Shown: in pieces, positions 36,746 to 44,175 of the stretch
Numbering within the stretch: position 1 is the first letter of the stretch
Layout: every line of letters starts with the position of its first letter
NCBI GenBank assembly: GCA_000509225.1
Contig: BAOK01000001.1
Coordinates: 1,178,001 to 1,242,000, forward strand
Source: Parvibaculaceae bacterium Mf 1.05b.01
Lineage (GTDB): Bacteria; Pseudomonadota; Alphaproteobacteria; Parvibaculales; Parvibaculaceae
Length of the DNA: 64,000 bases
Reading direction: 5' to 3'
Program-made: the position numbers and the translations under genes
The notes under the pieces: model-generated
What the model was told of the DNA's origin: nothing
What the model saw: only the letters and a program-made list of their open reading frames with translations
Database searches by the model: none

Positions 36746-36985
36746 CTAAAGGTCGTTATGGGCACCGTCGCAGAACGGCTCGCGTTTCGTGTGTTTGCAC
36801 TGGCAGAAGAAAAGCGTGCGGTCTTTCTCAGCCTTGTATTCCATGGGCTCAAAGGACGTGCCCTGGTGAGAGCCGTCGCAGAAGGGCTGGTTGGCTGACT
36901 TCCCGCAGCGGCACCACCAGTAGCTCTCACCGGCTTTGACGTCGACCTGAGCGGGCTCTTTCGCCGCGATTGTGGGTTTGTCCAT
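36746..36985 (-). CDS. tandem CDGSH iron-sulfur domain protein
   Basis: A 79-residue protein with two CDGSH-type [2Fe-2S] motifs: CRCGKSANQPFCDGSH and CQCKHTKREPFCDGAH. Each provides the three cysteines and one histidine that bind the cluster in the mitoNEET-related family. Bacterial tandem members are small soluble redox or cluster-transfer proteins. It is monocistronic by position, convergent with the GNAT gene, and has an upstream gap of 80 bases to the formamidase-like gene. Confidence 0.93.
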   Translation of the reverse strand: MDKPTIAAKEPAQVDVKAGESYWWCRCGKSANQPFCDGSHQGTSFEPMEYKAEKDRTLFFCQCKHTKREPFCDGAHNDL

Positions 36986-37065
36986 AAATGTCTCCTCCAG
37001 ACGTGGAATGTCGCAGATTCCTTAGGTTCTATAGAAGCCTATGCTTGTGGTCAGGTCGACCGAAA

Positions 37066-37953
37066 TCACCTCACATCATCAAAAAGAGACCGAACCGCCA
37101 TGAACAGTGCTGAGGTTGGGGTGGTCAGCTCACGATTGACGGTGACATGGTTGGTGCCGGGCGATGGAATGTCTGCTTTAAAAACATCTGGCCAGCGCTC
37201 GGCGATCAACCTGTTCTGAGCGTGAAAAGCTGCCGTTTCATCACCACCAACGCAGGTAATCAACGGCGCGGATGTCGGAGGCTTCAACCGGGCTGGGCTA
37301 TGGTCGCGGACGTCTTCGTCGCTCAGCTTCAGTATGTCTTTAAGAAAGGGCGCCCGACGAAATGGCTCCAAATCATGGAGGCCACTGATCGACGCTCCAG
37401 CTTTCAATAGTTCTTTAGGCAGGTCTGGCTGCAATTGCGGCAGGTCTGGCTGCAATTGCGGCCAGTCCGTCGCCAACATCATGGCAGTCAGGTGACCGCC
37501 AGCAGAACTCCCAGCAACAACCATCCTTGATGCATCAAACCTCAACAAATGCTGTTGCTGCCAAAGCCAGATGATTGATTGTCTCACATCAGCAACTATG
37601 GTTCCCATTGAAACGTCGGGTACCAGGCGATAGTTCACGACAGCGACTGCCACACCGACGCTGTTCCATGCCTCGCCGACAGTTGAGAAAAACTGCTTGT
37701 CGAAGGCGTGCCAATAGCCGCCGTGGATGTAGATGAGGAGAGGCGCGTTATCGTGTGCCGGGAAGTAGTCCAGCTTCTGCAACGCTGAATCGCCGTAAGC
37801 ATATTCACGATATCCAGAATGCTTGCTGCGAACGAGTGCGTTGGGCGCCACCAGAACCTCAGCAATTGTTTCAATCTCTGGTGCGGCAACGCTGATGTCG
37901 TATTGACGATCCAGCTCAGCTGGATCGTCAAAGTCTATACCTGTTGCGGTCAT
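37066..37953 (-). CDS. alpha/beta hydrolase, kynurenine formamidase-like
   Basis: A 295-residue esterase/amidase of the hormone-sensitive-lipase side of the alpha/beta hydrolases, closest by eye to arylformamidases (kynurenine formamidase). Seen: N-terminal AELDRQYDI like the family, the oxyanion motif IHGGYW at 76-81, nucleophile Ser150 in AGSSAGGH, an Asp in VGGDET and a His in GTNHVTV. A heptapeptide QLQPDLP is duplicated at 166-179 by a 21-bp tandem repeat. Its ATG overlaps the RidA stop (TAATG), so both belong to the DJ-1/RidA operon. Hydrolysis of N-formyl amides is a fair guess, not proven. Confidence 0.83.
   Translation of the reverse strand: MTATGIDFDDPAELDRQYDISVAAPEIETIAEVLVAPNALVRSKHSGYREYAYGDSALQKLDYFPAHDNAPLLIYIHGGYWHAFDKQFFSTVGEAWNSVGVAVAVVNYRLVPDVSMGTIVADVRQSIIWLWQQQHLLRFDASRMVVAGSSAGGHLTAMMLATDWPQLQPDLPQLQPDLPKELLKAGASISGLHDLEPFRRAPFLKDILKLSDEDVRDHSPARLKPPTSAPLITCVGGDETAAFHAQNRLIAERWPDVFKADIPSPGTNHVTVNRELTTPTSALFMAVRSLFDDVR
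37420..37461. repeat. 21-bp in-frame tandem duplication
   Basis: Two identical 21-bp units, 37420-37440 and 37441-37461, each starting CAGGTCTGGCTGC. Because 21 is divisible by three, the hydrolase frame is kept and seven residues (QLQPDLP) are doubled. Perfect identity points to a recent event. Confidence 0.9.
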
Positions 37954-38357
37954 TATGAGCCGCCGTCGATTTTTGCATGTCCTTCGATTTCGATGAGGTA
38001 TTCAGGCGACAGCAAAGCCGTCACGCCGATCAGCGAAATCGCAGGCAGGTATCCGTCTGGGAATGTTGAAAAAATCGCACCTTGGAGCTCGGCAGCGTGC
38101 GCCGCAAACGCTTCCATGTCAGCGACGAATATTGTGAGCTTTGCGACATCTCCTATGCCACCGCCCGCAGTCGTTACGATTGCTTCAATATTTTCAAGCG
38201 CGACTTTCGCCTGAGATGCAATCCCGTCAACAGTTGCTCCGGTTTTTCTGTCAATACCAACCTGACCTGCAATGAACAAGTCGTCACCAGACAGGATGGC
38301 ATTTGCGTGCGTCTGAGGTTGCGCATTTGGGTTGGGTTCAATTCGTTTCATCATCAC
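37953..38357 (-). CDS. ridA: RidA family (YjgF/YER057c) protein
   Basis: A 134-residue RidA-family protein. RidA hydrolyses reactive enamine/imine intermediates, protecting PLP enzymes. The fold pattern is seen in NAILSGDDLFIAGQVGIDRKTGATVDGIASQAKVALENIEAIV and the C-terminal PEYLIEIEGHAKI. The arginine that binds carboxylates in archetypal RidA (in the VARxxLP context) is not evident here: the equivalent segment reads GYLPAISLIGVTAL, so it may belong to a divergent Rid subgroup with another activity. It lies nine bases after the DJ-1-family gene and overlaps the hydrolase start by one base. Confidence 0.85.
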   Translation of the reverse strand: MMMKRIEPNPNAQPQTHANAILSGDDLFIAGQVGIDRKTGATVDGIASQAKVALENIEAIVTTAGGGIGDVAKLTIFVADMEAFAAHAAELQGAIFSTFPDGYLPAISLIGVTALLSPEYLIEIEGHAKIDGGS

Positions 38358-38366
38358 TCGGTTCCT

Positions 38367-39056
38367 TTACACATCAATCTTGGCAGCAGATGCAGAGACA
38401 ACCTCTGCCAGGTCGAGATCACCTGCACCGGCAATGAACATGGCGGTAACGGCCTCTAACGTTTCCGGGCGGGCTTCTTCGGGCGTTCCCGATGAGAAGG
38501 GGGGCTTGGGTGAATATTCCATTCCCAACTGGGATTGACGTGCTGTTTCCTCACCACAAATGTGAGCCATGAGCGCCAGTCCGAAATCGATACCAGCGGT
38601 TACACCACCGCCAGAAGCTCTGTTGCGATCAATGACCCACCGCTCATGCACGACCTCCGCGCCATAGGCAGTCAGCAGGTCACGGGCGAACCAATGCGAC
38701 GTCGCTCGATATCCCTTGAGCAGCCCAGCAGCGCCCAGAAGAATTGACCCGGTACAAACGCTGCCGATCCATTCGGCATGCTCTCCGCGATCAGCCAGGA
38801 ATTTCATCGCCTTCTGATCCGCAAGAAGTTCGAAAGTGGGGGCAGGACCGCCCGGCACAAACAGGATATCCGGCTTGCTCCAAGCTTCATCGAACGTATG
38901 ACTTGCATTCACGCTAAGCGCTGAGTCCGTTGAAACCGATCCTGGCTTTTCCGCAACCAGCTGAAATTCTGCATCGGGCCAGCTGTTCCAGGTCTGTAAC
39001 GGGCCAACCAAATCGAGCAACGTCATGCCCGGATACATAAACATCTGAATTTTCAT
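38367..39056 (-). CDS. DJ-1/PfpI family protein, isonitrile hydratase-like
   Basis: A 229-residue DJ-1/PfpI-fold protein. The nucleophile elbow is GSVCTGSILLGAAGLL with Cys101, and the acid residue Asp15 or Glu-type partner is in MTLLDLVGPL. Both length and the VCTGS-LLGAAGLL segment resemble the isonitrile hydratase of Pseudomonas putida, for which I recall an essential Cys101. The ATG at 39056 has AAGGA about 11 bases upstream; the frame is open to 39098. It is divergent from a GlxA-type regulator with a 70-base shared promoter region. DJ-1 proteins vary widely, so the hydratase role is inference. Confidence 0.83.
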   Translation of the reverse strand: MKIQMFMYPGMTLLDLVGPLQTWNSWPDAEFQLVAEKPGSVSTDSALSVNASHTFDEAWSKPDILFVPGGPAPTFELLADQKAMKFLADRGEHAEWIGSVCTGSILLGAAGLLKGYRATSHWFARDLLTAYGAEVVHERWVIDRNRASGGGVTAGIDFGLALMAHICGEETARQSQLGMEYSPKPPFSSGTPEEARPETLEAVTAMFIAGAGDLDLAEVVSASAAKIDV

Positions 39057-39092
39057 TGTGGAGGTGTTCCTTTCCGTTGTTGGAAGGAACAT

Positions 39093-39131
39093 AGACATGC
39101 AGGGTAATGTCTGTTATGACATATAAATGTC
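39093..39131. promoter_or_regulatory. four ATGTC half-sites in the divergent glxA/DJ-1 region
   Basis: AGACAT-N8-ATGTCT (39093-39112) and GACAT-ATAA-ATGTC (39118-39131) are two perfect inverted repeats sharing the half-site GACAT/ATGTC. The second overlaps the ATG of the GlxA-type gene (39127). An AraC-type regulator encoded by that gene is the natural candidate to bind. Confidence 0.5.
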
Positions 39132-40095
39132 CATTTCTGACAAAACAAAACGGATCATTGTTGTGGGCTTCGAGGGCGTTCAACTCCTCGACCTTGCCGG
39201 ACCATCTGATGTGTTTTCAGTTGCCAACGTGTTTGTGCCCGATGCCTACGAAGTCAATTTCGTGGGCACGCAATCAGATGTCGCCGCTACAAGCGGTCTA
39301 AAGCTGGGTTTGAACCGGCTTCCAAGGATCACAATGTCCGATACAATTTTGGTGCCTGGCGGGCCTGCGAAAGCAGTCCGAGCCGCAATGAATGATCAGG
39401 TGCTGATGAAGTGGCTTCGACGTTCAGCAGAAAACGCAGGGCGTGTTGCGTCTGTTTGCTCGGGGGCATTTGTACTTGCCGAACTTGGCTTACTAGACGG
39501 GAAGCGGGCGGTGACACATTGGTCGGCGACCAAGCAGCTCGCCAAAGAACGCGCCAACGCACGGATTGAAGAAGAGGCAATCTTTGTCGAGGACGGCAAG
39601 ATCTGGACGTCCGCTGGGGTTACGACAGGCATTGATATGGCGCTGGCACTTGTAGCCCGTGACCTGGGGGATGCTGTCGCGCTCAGGGTGGCGCGCAGCT
39701 TGGTGGTTCATCTCATGCGGTCAGGAAACCAATCACAATTCTCTGAGCCACTATCATTGCAGCTCACCGCAGGACCTGATCTCAGCAAACTCATCCCATG
39801 GCTTGAAAACCGGATTGACCAGCCAACAAGCGTGCAGGACATGGCGTCAAAGGTTGGGCTGAGTGAGCGTCAATTTCATCGCAAGTGCGTCGCGCAGTTT
39901 GCGCTGACACCAGCCAAGCTGCTTTTAGAGCTCAGACTCGATCGGGCGCGACACTTACTGCGGGACCCGGACGCCCGCATTTCAACGCTCCATACAAAAT
40001 GCGGTTTTGAGAGCGCGGCTGCGCTCTCGAAAGCATTCAAGAAGCAGTTCGCTGTGTCTCCGAAGGCATACCGGACACACTGGGTTAGCCGGTAG
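39127..40095 (+). CDS. GlxA family transcriptional regulator (DJ-1-like domain plus AraC DNA-binding domain)
   Basis: A 322-residue regulator. Residues about 8-180 form a DJ-1/PfpI-like domain (GFEGVQLLDLAGPSDVF, then VASVCSGAFVLAELGLLDGKRAVTHW with Cys111 at the elbow), and about 215-320 carry the two helix-turn-helices of AraC proteins (VQDMASKVGLSERQFHRKCVAQF and ISTLHTKCGFESAAALSKAFKKQFAVSPKAYR). Such regulators sense small nitrogenous compounds and commonly control a divergent operon. Here the divergent operon encodes a DJ-1-fold enzyme related to its own sensor domain. Confidence 0.9.
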   Translation: MSISDKTKRIIVVGFEGVQLLDLAGPSDVFSVANVFVPDAYEVNFVGTQSDVAATSGLKLGLNRLPRITMSDTILVPGGPAKAVRAAMNDQVLMKWLRRSAENAGRVASVCSGAFVLAELGLLDGKRAVTHWSATKQLAKERANARIEEEAIFVEDGKIWTSAGVTTGIDMALALVARDLGDAVALRVARSLVVHLMRSGNQSQFSEPLSLQLTAGPDLSKLIPWLENRIDQPTSVQDMASKVGLSERQFHRKCVAQFALTPAKLLLELRLDRARHLLRDPDARISTLHTKCGFESAAALSKAFKKQFAVSPKAYRTHWVSR

Positions 40096-40146
40096 CAAGC
40101 GGGAAAAGCCCCAGAGTTCCAGCATTTACAGACAATACTTTTTTAC

Positions 40147-40162
40147 CATAATATAAATTATG
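40147..40162. promoter_or_regulatory. inverted repeat CATAAT-ATAA-ATTATG
   Basis: A perfect 6-4-6 inverted repeat with the same ATAA centre as the element at 39118-39131. It lies 52 bases after the GlxA-type stop codon and about 90 bases before the start of the DUF6817-like gene, within an AT-rich likely promoter. Confidence 0.35.
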
Positions 40163-40248
40163 CGCCTTTTTGATATCTTGTAGCGCGTGATACGGACGCT
40201 CAGAACTGCTACTCCCTTCGTCGGTTTCAACTATCGGCGAGTCCTCCA

Positions 40249-40794
40249 ATGCGATCTTACGACGATAAGTTCCAACGTCTGTCTGACCTTGGTGCCGGCG
40301 ACTTTGCCCATCTGAACGGTTCCTTGGAGGAGCATTTTGTCGGCGTCTACGACCTCCTCGTTGAATGGAACGCGGCGCGACCTCTTCAGGATGCCGGGCT
40401 GTTTCACGCAGCTTACGGCACCAGCGGCTTTACTGATCAGATGGTATCACTCGACCAGAGGCATCTGATTGCCGAGATTATCGGTGAGGAAGCCGAGGCG
40501 ATTGTTTATCTCTACTGTTCCTGCGACCGGGACGTCTTTTGGCCCCGGATTGGCGTGGCAGAGCCCCTGCTCTTCAAAGACCGGTTTTCCGATACAGAAC
40601 TTGAACCGTCACAGCAGCAATTACGTGAATTTTGCGAACTGACAGCCGCCAACGAGCTTCAACTCGCCGCCGCAGATCCCAGTTTTGCCGACCAATATCG
40701 CGCGGAATTCATTGATGTCTTTGCTCGTATGGCCCCCTGGCTCACACTCCAGGCGACGGCCTATTCGCGATCTGTCCTTAGGAGCACTGGCTGA
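40249..40794 (+). CDS. DUF6817-like hypothetical protein
   Basis: A 181-residue soluble protein that appears to belong to the DUF6817 family: it shows HLNGSLEEHFVGVYDLLVEWNAARPLQDAGLFHAAYGTSGF, a His-rich helical arrangement recalling HD-like metal sites (H-x4-HxxG and FHxxYGT), followed by LIAEIIGEEAEAIVYLYCSCDR. Function is unknown. The ribosome site of the ATG at 40249 is weak. It is followed by a GST gene on the same strand after 79 bases. Confidence 0.65.
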   Translation: MRSYDDKFQRLSDLGAGDFAHLNGSLEEHFVGVYDLLVEWNAARPLQDAGLFHAAYGTSGFTDQMVSLDQRHLIAEIIGEEAEAIVYLYCSCDRDVFWPRIGVAEPLLFKDRFSDTELEPSQQQLREFCELTAANELQLAAADPSFADQYRAEFIDVFARMAPWLTLQATAYSRSVLRSTG

Positions 40795-40873
40795 TCGAAA
40801 CACTTGCGCTGGCCCCTCTCCTCAGACAGTGTTTGGCAAACGCATTCCAAAAAAGAACTTCAGGGGGGTTCCC

Positions 40874-41482
40874 ATGCTCAAACTTCATTTCGCACCGAAT
40901 TCGCGCGCGCAGCGCTCACTCTGGCTGCTGGAGGAGCTGGGTCTTCCGTATGAGTTGAACCGCATGGAGTTCAACCCGAAAGACCTGAAGTCAGATGAGC
41001 ACAAAGCGCGCCATCCCCTTGGCCGCATTCCGGTTTTGGACGATGGTGACGTCTCCATCTTCGAGAGCGGCGCGATTGCCGAATATATTCTTGAGCGGCA
41101 CAAGAATGGCGGTCTGAAGCCCGCCGTCGACGACCCGCTCTACCCGGAATATCTGCAATGGTTCCACTATTGCGAAGGCATGGTGATGCCGCCAGTGAAC
41201 ACGATCGTGGTGCACACCCTGCTCCTGCCGCCAGAGCGGCAGGACGAAACCGTGCGCGGCCAGGCCCAGCGCCTGCTTACCCGCGCCCTCGCCCCGGTCA
41301 ACGAAGCCATGGAAGGTCGCGAGTATATTCTCGGCGACTTCTCCGCGGTTGATACGATGCTCGGCCACGCCATCTACATGTCCAACCGCCTAGGCTGCGT
41401 CACCGACGAGATGACGAACCTCAAAGCCTATGTTTCGCGACTGGAAACCCGCCCCGCGTTTCAGAAAGCCATGTCGGCGTAA
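40874..41482 (+). CDS. glutathione S-transferase
   Basis: A 202-residue glutathione transferase. The thioredoxin-like half has MLKLHFAPNSRAQRSLWLLEELGLPYEL (Ser/Asn near residue 9-10), the cis-proline HPLGRIPVLDDG, and the glutathione-binding IFESGAIAEYILE. The helical half includes LGDFSAVDTMLGHAIYMSNR, the N-capping motif. ATG at 40874 has AGGGGGG upstream. It is only distantly similar to the GST at 11519. Substrate unknown. Confidence 0.9.
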   Translation: MLKLHFAPNSRAQRSLWLLEELGLPYELNRMEFNPKDLKSDEHKARHPLGRIPVLDDGDVSIFESGAIAEYILERHKNGGLKPAVDDPLYPEYLQWFHYCEGMVMPPVNTIVVHTLLLPPERQDETVRGQAQRLLTRALAPVNEAMEGREYILGDFSAVDTMLGHAIYMSNRLGCVTDEMTNLKAYVSRLETRPAFQKAMSA

Positions 41483-41533
41483 CACGGGTCGCTCCGCCGA
41501 AATCCCGATTTCTCGGTCTTGTCCCTTCGTTCG

Positions 41534-41555
41534 ATATAGGACTATATACCTATAT
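41534..41555. promoter_or_regulatory. 7-8-7 inverted repeat upstream of the 80-residue gene
   Basis: ATATAGG (41534-41540), ACTATATA, CCTATAT (41549-41555) is a perfect inverted repeat about 31 bases before the ATG at 41586. Its AT-rich symmetrical form suggests a repressor operator over a promoter. A weaker hairpin (41497-41516, CCGAAAT/ATTTC-CGG) after the GST stop may be its terminator. Confidence 0.45.
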
Positions 41556-41585
41556 TGATAGTTCCGTAAGTGGTGGAGGCAGGCG

Positions 41586-41828
41586 ATGGCGACAGGCAGG
41601 TATAAGGGCAAAAAAGACCGAATGAGCCCGGATGAGTGGCATGACAGCCTCATGGCCATGCGTCCGGCCTATGGGGAGTTGGTGAAAATCACCATGACCC
41701 ATCGGATTCAATCGGTTCAGTACAGTGCGGCCCTTATCTGCATGAACGCCATGGCGGACCTCGCCAAGCTGCATGGGCGGCACCTGCACCATTATTTTGG
41801 CTCGATCCCGGATCACAAGAGCTATTAG
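41586..41828 (+). CDS. small hypothetical protein, 80 residues
   Basis: Unrecognised. The ATG at 41586 is supported by GGAGG about seven bases upstream. The product has a basic N-terminus (MATGRYKGKKDRMSPDEWHD) and a helical, His/Met-rich body ending LHGRHLHHYFGSIPDHKSY, with no signal peptide or clear membrane span. It stands alone between the GST and the glyoxalase-II-like gene, behind a candidate operator. Confidence 0.55.
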   Translation: MATGRYKGKKDRMSPDEWHDSLMAMRPAYGELVKITMTHRIQSVQYSAALICMNAMADLAKLHGRHLHHYFGSIPDHKSY

Positions 41829-41858
41829 GGTCGCTTTCCTTTGGGGGTCCTCACCCGC

Positions 41859-41888
41859 TATAAAGCCTCATCTTTATAAAGCTTCATC
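41859..41888 (+). repeat. 14-bp direct repeat upstream of the glyoxalase-II-like gene
   Basis: TATAAAGCCTCATC (41859-41872) and TATAAAGCTTCATC (41875-41888) differ by one base and repeat with a 16-base period, 28 bases before the ATG at 41916. The junction also contains the palindrome CTTTATAAAG. Confidence 0.4.
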
Positions 41889-41915
41889 CTATTTGGCAGT
41901 TCCAAGGTGGTCCCC

Positions 41916-42569
41916 ATGTCTCTTAAAGCCGCGATTATTCCCGTGACACCGCTTGAGCAGAATTGCTGCCTGCTCTGGAACGATGAAAACATGCTGGGCG
42001 CCGTCACGGACCCAGGCGGTGATATCGAAAAGATCGAAGATGCGATCAGTCAAATGGGGGTGAAGCTCGAAAAGGTGCTGCTGACACACGGTCATCTGGA
42101 CCACGCGTCAGCCGCCGGTGAGCTTGCCAAAAAGCATGGCGTACAGATTGAAGGGCCCCACCGGGACGATCAGTTCCTGATCGATGACCTGCCCGAGCAA
42201 GGCGCGAAATATGGCATGCCGAGCTATGACGCTTTTCTGCCGGATCGCTGGCTTGAGGATGAAGACACGGTTGAGCTTGCAGGTCTCACACTCCGTGTCC
42301 GCCACTGCCCTGGCCACACACCGGGCCATGTGGTTTTCATCCACGAGCCCTCAAAACTCGCCATCGTGGGCGACGTGATCTTTCAAGGCTCCATTGGGCG
42401 CACAGATTTTCCCCGCGGTAATCATGAGCAGCTCATCTCGTCTATTCGCGAGCGTCTGTTTCCGCTCGGTGGCGAAATTGCCTTCGTGCCGGGTCACGGC
42501 CCCATGTCGACTTTTGAATTCGAGAAGAAGAGCAATCCGTTTTGCTCGGACATGGCAGTCGGCGCGTAA
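41916..42569 (+). CDS. MBL-fold hydrolase, glyoxalase II-like
   Basis: A 217-residue metallo-beta-lactamase-fold thioester hydrolase related to hydroxyacylglutathione hydrolase but shorter, like the YcbL/GloB2 subgroup. Metal ligands are in LLTHGHLDHASAAGELA, CPGHTPGHVVF, VGDVIFQGSIGRTDFPRGN and FVPGHGPMSTFEFE. ATG at 41916 has AAGGTGG upstream. Glyoxalase II acts on S-D-lactoylglutathione; the subgroup's real substrate is less certain. It is convergent with the methyltransferase-like gene. Confidence 0.9.
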   Translation: MSLKAAIIPVTPLEQNCCLLWNDENMLGAVTDPGGDIEKIEDAISQMGVKLEKVLLTHGHLDHASAAGELAKKHGVQIEGPHRDDQFLIDDLPEQGAKYGMPSYDAFLPDRWLEDEDTVELAGLTLRVRHCPGHTPGHVVFIHEPSKLAIVGDVIFQGSIGRTDFPRGNHEQLISSIRERLFPLGGEIAFVPGHGPMSTFEFEKKSNPFCSDMAVGA

Positions 42570-42582
42570 AAAGCAGCCTGGC

Positions 42583-44175
42583 TTAAGACACAAGCAATCC
42601 GCTTCGGGCCGCATGTCCAAGGACGCGCATGGTCGTTGCTTTGGCGCGCGCTTCTGGCGTCCCCTCGATCGCGGCGAGTGTGACCTCGCCTTTGGCGACC
42701 GCCGTCGCAAGTTCGTCAGCGATCTGACCCACAGTCTGCGTCCCATCCAGCCGACCGAGGATGAAGCGCGCGGTATTGTCGACGGCAATGGAATGCGGCA
42801 GCAGGCTCGCCAGATGAGACGCACCGCTACGTGCCTGCATGAGAGCCAGCGGCGCAAGAACGGGACGTTCTGACAACCAGGGGATCGCTCTGCTCTCGGC
42901 CTGGTGGGCGACGATGGCGCCTGCAGGCAGAAGTTTCGCTGTGACAGCAAGTAGAATCTTCGACACCTCGGCATGGTCAGCGGGCTGGATGCCGGTCGGT
43001 TTCAGTGCCGTGACAACGTGGTCGACCAGACGATCGCCCCGCACGGGGAAGTATCTATGCCGCTCCATCAGCGCAAGCGCTACGATTTCAATCGGGTTCG
43101 TCGTCCGATAGGTCAGCGGCCCGACGAAAGCCACCTGCGCGCCCGAAAGCAGCGCCTTGTCCGATAGAGATTTGTCGCCGCGGGTGAGTTCGCTGGTAAA
43201 GCAGAGTGAATTGAATGCCGTGCTCAACTCAAACTCTTCTTTCGACCGTTCTGCATGCACCAGGAGAACGTGGCGCCGTCTTATGTTCGTATATTGGTCA
43301 ACCAAGCCAAACAGGTCAGCCGTGCTGAGCGGAGAACTATCGGCAGGACGCTTCGACGTTGGTATCCGACTAAGATTGGACTTTGCGGGATCAAGATCAC
43401 CGATAGGCTTCAGTTTTGCCGCGTCTGCCATTGCTAAAAATGCCGCAATGGAATGAGATTGATGTTGGGGGTTCAAAAGGTCCCTATAGACCTCCGCATC
43501 CGACGCGCGCGCCAAGCGAACGAGCTCGGCCAGGAGCGGGCGTTGGTCGTCTGCCTTTTCAGCAGACATTGTTTTTGCGAGATTCGTTACACGGGTCCGG
43601 ACTGTGTTTACCTGCTCTCTTAGATCGGCAGTTCGGTCCAGGTCTGCGCAGAAACGGGCTCTGAGACCTTCAATCAGATCCCAACCGGGACTGACATCAA
43701 CGCCGATGCAGGCAACGCCGTTCTCGCTCAGATGCTTCTTTACCAGCACCAGGAGGGCCATGCGCTCCGCTGCTGTCGCCGTTGAGAAAACGTCTGCCGC
43801 AGTGACGAAATCAAACATGCCCAGACCGTCGCTCTCGAAATTGGCGAGATTGATGCCGGTCGAGGCGAGGTTTTGCACGCCCACCTTTTGCGCAAGGTCC
43901 GCACCTTCCGAACTGGGAGTGGTCGATGCAGCGGTGAACATGACTTGCGGACAGGAGGTGGCATGGGCTGCAAGGTTGATGGCTGGTCGGTTGGCAACGT
44001 CTAGATAGCTCGCCCCTTCAAGAGCCGGTGCGCCGTAGCCTTCGACAAGAGACCGTGCAGCCAGTCTGGAAGGCGACAGGTCGGGCAGCACTTTTTGAGG
44101 ACCCGCATCAAGATCCGCCGCGCGCAGAGGCGTGGCGTAGCTTTGCTTATCTGTGGCGAACGTCGTCACGTTCAT
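42583..44175 (-). CDS. PKMT-like protein with degenerate methyltransferase domain
   Basis: A 530-residue protein with the plan of rickettsial-type protein lysine methyltransferases: N-terminal Rossmann-like domain, a methyltransferase regulatory domain and a C-terminal winged-helix/PqqD-like end. The post-Rossmann part is recognisable (FDFVTAADVFSTATAAERMALLVLVKKHLSENGVACIGVDVSPGW, PGW at 163-165), as is the regulatory domain at 228-262 (AEVYRDLLNPQHQSHSIAAFLAMADAAKLKPIGD). Motif I, normally a glycine-rich DxGxGxG, reads YLDVANRPAINLAA at 57-70 with no glycines, so SAM binding is doubtful. Residues about 460-500 (FILGRLDGTQTVGQIADEL) look PqqD-like. It may be a pseudoenzyme or regulator. Convergent with the MBL gene. 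Confidence 0.7.
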   Translation of the reverse strand: MNVTTFATDKQSYATPLRAADLDAGPQKVLPDLSPSRLAARSLVEGYGAPALEGASYLDVANRPAINLAAHATSCPQVMFTAASTTPSSEGADLAQKVGVQNLASTGINLANFESDGLGMFDFVTAADVFSTATAAERMALLVLVKKHLSENGVACIGVDVSPGWDLIEGLRARFCADLDRTADLREQVNTVRTRVTNLAKTMSAEKADDQRPLLAELVRLARASDAEVYRDLLNPQHQSHSIAAFLAMADAAKLKPIGDLDPAKSNLSRIPTSKRPADSSPLSTADLFGLVDQYTNIRRRHVLLVHAERSKEEFELSTAFNSLCFTSELTRGDKSLSDKALLSGAQVAFVGPLTYRTTNPIEIVALALMERHRYFPVRGDRLVDHVVTALKPTGIQPADHAEVSKILLAVTAKLLPAGAIVAHQAESRAIPWLSERPVLAPLALMQARSGASHLASLLPHSIAVDNTARFILGRLDGTQTVGQIADELATAVAKGEVTLAAIEGTPEARAKATTMRVLGHAARSGLLVS

